Shown: piece by piece, positions 6,908-9,234 of the stretch
Position numbering within the stretch: the stretch's first letter is position 1
Layout: each line of letters begins with the position of its first letter
Assembly (NCBI GenBank): GCA_045595745.1
Contig: JAZOBB010000037.1
Location: 1 to 9,234, forward strand
Source: RGIG1666 sp045595745
GTDB lineage: Bacteria > Bacillota > Clostridia > UBA1381 > UBA9506
Direction: 5' to 3'
Length of the DNA: 9,234 nucleotides
Made by a program: the position numbers and the translations under genes
The notes under the pieces: model-generated
Seen by the model: the letters and a program-made list of their open reading frames with translations, nothing else
What the model was told of the DNA's origin: nothing
Database searches by the model: none

Positions 6908-9088
6908 CAAACAGATATTTTCAGAAAATTTGGCGCAAAAGCTATATGGGCAGATAACGAAGCGTTGCCTAACAGATATTTGCGTTTTCAAGGCAGCTTT
7001 GATGCTGAAAGTGGCAAAAAAGCAATGTTTTATATCTGTACGGATACGAAATATGAGCTTTATATAAACGGAAATTTGGCTGCTTTCGGACAATACGAGG
7101 ATTTCCCACAAAAAAAGATATATGACGAGGTAGATATCAGCGATTATATTAAAGACGGCAAAAATCTGGTGTCTGTTTTGGCATATTCTCAGGGCGAGGA
7201 TTCGATGCAGCATATGTGCGGTCTGCCTATGGTAATTTTTGCGGCGGTATCAACTGATAAGGCTCTGTTTGTCAGCAATGAAAATATAAAGTGCGCAGAT
7301 AGTACCGAATTTATAGGCGGAGAGTTTGAAAAAATAACTCCTCAGCGTTCGTTTAATTTTGGATTTAATTTAAAAAATGATGATGGCTGGAGAGAAAATA
7401 ATGTAAGTGGCGACTGGCAGAATGCAGTTATATGTGATGACTCTGGCATAGCATACTTACCAAGACCAATAAAAATGCTAAAACTTTTAGGAACAAAGTG
7501 CGGTAAAATCATCACTCAGGGCGAATTCTGTTACGGTGATGGCAATACGGTTGCCGAAAAAATGCAAAAAGCTAAAATGGCATACCGCGATAAAAGCGAG
7601 ATTTTTAAAATAAGTGATGAAAAAACAGATATTTTAAAAGACAACGCATATTGGATTGTCGATTTGGGTGAAGAAACAGCAGGCTATATAACCTTGGATA
7701 TTGAGGCGCAAGACGGCGCAGTTTTAGATATTGCAATTGGTGAACATTTAGCCGATATGCGTGTGCGCTCTTATATTGGCGGCAGAAATTATGCGTTTAG
7801 CTGCACTTGCCGTGAGGGCAGACAAAAAATCAGCTTTTACGTTAAAAGACTTGCTGGCAGATATTTGCAGATTTTTGCACACGGCGGTATACGTTCGGTA
7901 TACAAAGCAGGACTTTGTGAGGTAGAGTATCCGATTTCGTTTGAGAATAAATTTATCTCAAGCGACCGTTTGTTTAACAAAATTTATTCGGTTTGCTTGC
8001 GCACATTAAAGCTGTGTATGCATGAGCATTACGAGGATTGTCCACAGCGCGAGCTTGCTCTTTACGGAATGGATAGCCGAAATCAAATGCTTTGCGGATA
8101 CTATGCTTTTGGGGAGACGGCTATGCCCCGTGCATCACTAGAGCTTTTGGCACAAAGTCAGCTAAAAAGCGGTCTTTTAGAAATTACAGCACCTGCTAAA
8201 TTTCCATTTACAATCCCGTCATTTTCGCTTGCGTGGATAATAGCACTTAAAGAATATGTTTTATTCACAGATGATAAAGAGTTTGGCGAAAATATGCTTA
8301 AAACTGCAAGAAAAGTTCTTGATTATTTTGCAGACAATATGAAAGACGGATTGGTAATTCATTCAAAAGACAGCACAATATGGAACTTTTATGAGTGGAC
8401 GGATAAAATGGATAATGAAAATATAGATTCAGACTCAGAATTTGATGCTCCTATAAATGCACTTTTTGCAATGGCACTTAAAGAATATAAGCAGCTTTGC
8501 ATGTGGGCAGATGAAAAAGAAGAAATTGAATGGGCGGATGAAATTTATAATAAAATATTATCTGTATTCCACAAAACGTTCTACTGTGATAATATGCAGG
8601 CATACCAAACATATATTGGAAAAGATGAACCACATTTTGCACAGCTTACACAAGCCTGGGCACTGCTTTCTGGCTTGGTTCCTGATGATTGCGAAAAAGC
8701 AGTCAGAGAAAAGCTTATCTCAAATGACCTTGTCGAAATAAGTCTTAGCTACACTGCGTTTAAGTATGATGCACTGATGCAGGAGCCTGAAAAATATATT
8801 AACATTGTGCTGGATGATATCGAAAGTCAATGGGGATACATGCTTTATAGCGGTGCTACAACCTTTTGGGAAACTATTTTGGGTGAGGCAGATTTTGGCG
8901 GAGCAGGCAGTCTTTGTCACGGCTGGTCTGCAGTCCCTGTTTATGTTTTCTGGAGATATGTTTTAGGGGTTTATCCAACCTTGCCCGGTGTTATCGAGCA
9001 GGTTAAAAACATAAATACTTCGGATATTCTTGAAATAGAGGCAGAGCTTAAAACACCGCAAGGTATTTTAAAAGTAGATAATAAATAA
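6905..9088 (+). CDS. GH78-like (alpha-L-rhamnosidase-type) intracellular glycoside hydrolase, copy B (727 aa)
   Basis: A paralogue of the preceding gene that aligns along nearly its full length. In the segment 249-348 I count 26 differences in 100 aligned residues by eye. The domain order is the same: N-terminal beta-domain (ELYINGNLAAFGQYEDF, 51-67), second beta-domain (DLGEETAGYITLDIE, 253-267), (alpha/alpha)6 barrel and short C-terminal strand segment (ELKTPQGILKV, 714-724). Catalytic candidates are conserved: Asp378, Arg382, Glu383 and Asp390 in EDCPQRELALYGMDSR, and Glu656 in TTFWE, with CHGW downstream. It should therefore be active and not a decayed copy. Differences near the active-site loop (SQLKSGLLEITAPAKFPF against GQLPSGLLEITAPSRCRF in copy A) and a 12-residue shorter protein with a different tail suggest divergence in specificity or stability. 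There is no signal peptide. It is the last gene of the visible operon, followed at once by a long hairpin. Confidence 0.85.
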   Translation: MQTDIFRKFGAKAIWADNEALPNRYLRFQGSFDAESGKKAMFYICTDTKYELYINGNLAAFGQYEDFPQKKIYDEVDISDYIKDGKNLVSVLAYSQGEDSMQHMCGLPMVIFAAVSTDKALFVSNENIKCADSTEFIGGEFEKITPQRSFNFGFNLKNDDGWRENNVSGDWQNAVICDDSGIAYLPRPIKMLKLLGTKCGKIITQGEFCYGDGNTVAEKMQKAKMAYRDKSEIFKISDEKTDILKDNAYWIVDLGEETAGYITLDIEAQDGAVLDIAIGEHLADMRVRSYIGGRNYAFSCTCREGRQKISFYVKRLAGRYLQIFAHGGIRSVYKAGLCEVEYPISFENKFISSDRLFNKIYSVCLRTLKLCMHEHYEDCPQRELALYGMDSRNQMLCGYYAFGETAMPRASLELLAQSQLKSGLLEITAPAKFPFTIPSFSLAWIIALKEYVLFTDDKEFGENMLKTARKVLDYFADNMKDGLVIHSKDSTIWNFYEWTDKMDNENIDSDSEFDAPINALFAMALKEYKQLCMWADEKEEIEWADEIYNKILSVFHKTFYCDNMQAYQTYIGKDEPHFAQLTQAWALLSGLVPDDCEKAVREKLISNDLVEISLSYTAFKYDALMQEPEKYINIVLDDIESQWGYMLYSGATTFWETILGEADFGGAGSLCHGWSAVPVYVFWRYVLGVYPTLPGVIEQVKNINTSDILEIEAELKTPQGILKVDNK

Positions 9089-9092
9089 TAAA

Positions 9093-9137
9093 AAAGGAGC
9101 TGTAGCAAAATGAAATTCATTTTGCTACAGCTCCTTT
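9093..9137. terminator. Long perfect inverted repeat after the operon; probable terminator
   Basis: The arms 9093-9114 and 9116-9137 are perfect 22-bp reverse complements around the single base 9115, beginning 5 bp after the copy B stop. RNA from the plus strand would form a very stable hairpin but is followed only by UUU and then GGGC. On the minus strand the same hairpin is followed by TTTTTTATTATTT, a much better U-tract. It may thus end transcripts arriving from the right as well as those of the operon. The extreme length and symmetry are unusual for a simple terminator and suggest that it is also part of a repeat element. Confidence 0.6.
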
Positions 9138-9234
9138 GGGCTGGACGGAAAATAGCGCAGTACTCCTTTGGAGTATCATCGGGCACTAAGAGCAAAGCTA
9201 CGTTTGCACTTGCTTTGTCAAAGTGCCCAGTGTT
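9093..9234. repeat. Hairpin-rich repeat or MITE-like element, cut by the window edge
   Basis: After the 45-bp inverted repeat come two more foldable parts: TACTCC-TTT-GGAGTA (9161-9175) and a longer stem-loop with GGGCACT (9181-9187) pairing AGTGCCC (9222-9228) and an inner stem CAAAGC (9193-9198) with GCTTTG (9212-9217). Almost every base lies in or near an inverted repeat, unlike ordinary intergenic sequence. This pattern suggests a small non-autonomous mobile repeat or the end of an insertion element, or a structured RNA; no transposase is visible. The opposite end lies outside the window, so target-site duplication cannot be checked. Confidence 0.4.

Noticed and set aside
8971..9195. Minus-strand open frame spanning the end of copy B and the hairpin
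   Set aside because: It is antisense to a well-supported gene and crosses the palindrome; its internal MNFILLQLL-like segment is just the mirror of the plus-strand arm.

Overview
The window is AT-rich, with strong AGGAG-type ribosome binding sites, short intergenic gaps and clean TTGACA/TATAAT-like promoters. Together with the protein types (a CadC/SmtB-like ArsR repressor, a stand-alone HMA protein beside a P1B ATPase, cytosolic GH78-like enzymes, a clostridial-style cyclophilin) this suggests a low-GC Gram-positive bacterium, probably an anaerobic, plant-fibre-associated Clostridia member. The taxonomy is an inference; no rRNA or marker gene is present.

Layout: two transcription units diverge from a 238-bp intergenic region (3118-3355). 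Leftward (minus strand) lies a heavy-metal efflux operon: a 72-residue HMA metal-binding protein (2899-3117), a Zn/Cd/Pb-type P1B ATPase without its own N-terminal metal-binding domain (1014-2885), and an ArsR/SmtB repressor with two recognisable metal-ligand sets (639-1001). Its promoter (TTGACA, 17 bp, TATAAT) overlaps a perfect 46-bp palindrome (3131-3176) whose core is a typical ArsR-family operator, so autorepression is the obvious model. Further left is a cyclophilin-type peptidyl-prolyl isomerase (39-557) with its own candidate promoter.

Rightward (plus strand) lies a four-gene carbohydrate operon (3356-9088): an RpiB/LacAB-fold isomerase of unusual composition, an SGNH/GDSL hydrolase, and two tandem paralogous GH78 (alpha-L-rhamnosidase-like) proteins of 739 and 727 residues. 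Gaps are 16 bp, 12 bp and a 1-nt TAATG overlap. None of the four has a signal peptide, so the likely picture is intracellular processing of an imported, possibly acylated, rhamnoside-like oligosaccharide: the SGNH enzyme removes an acyl group, the GH78 pair cleaves glycosidic bonds, and the RpiB-like protein isomerises a released sugar. The substrate is not determined by the sequence, and no transporter, kinase or regulator of this operon is in the window.

The right edge (9093-9234) holds a perfect 22-bp-arm inverted repeat followed by further hairpins. It looks like a terminator embedded in, or forming the end of, a repeat or MITE-like element that runs off the window. The best candidate for something undescribed is the RpiB-like/SGNH/GH78-GH78 operon, especially the RpiB-like protein, which keeps the catalytic Cys but lacks the usual ring-opening His and phosphate-binding Arg residues.
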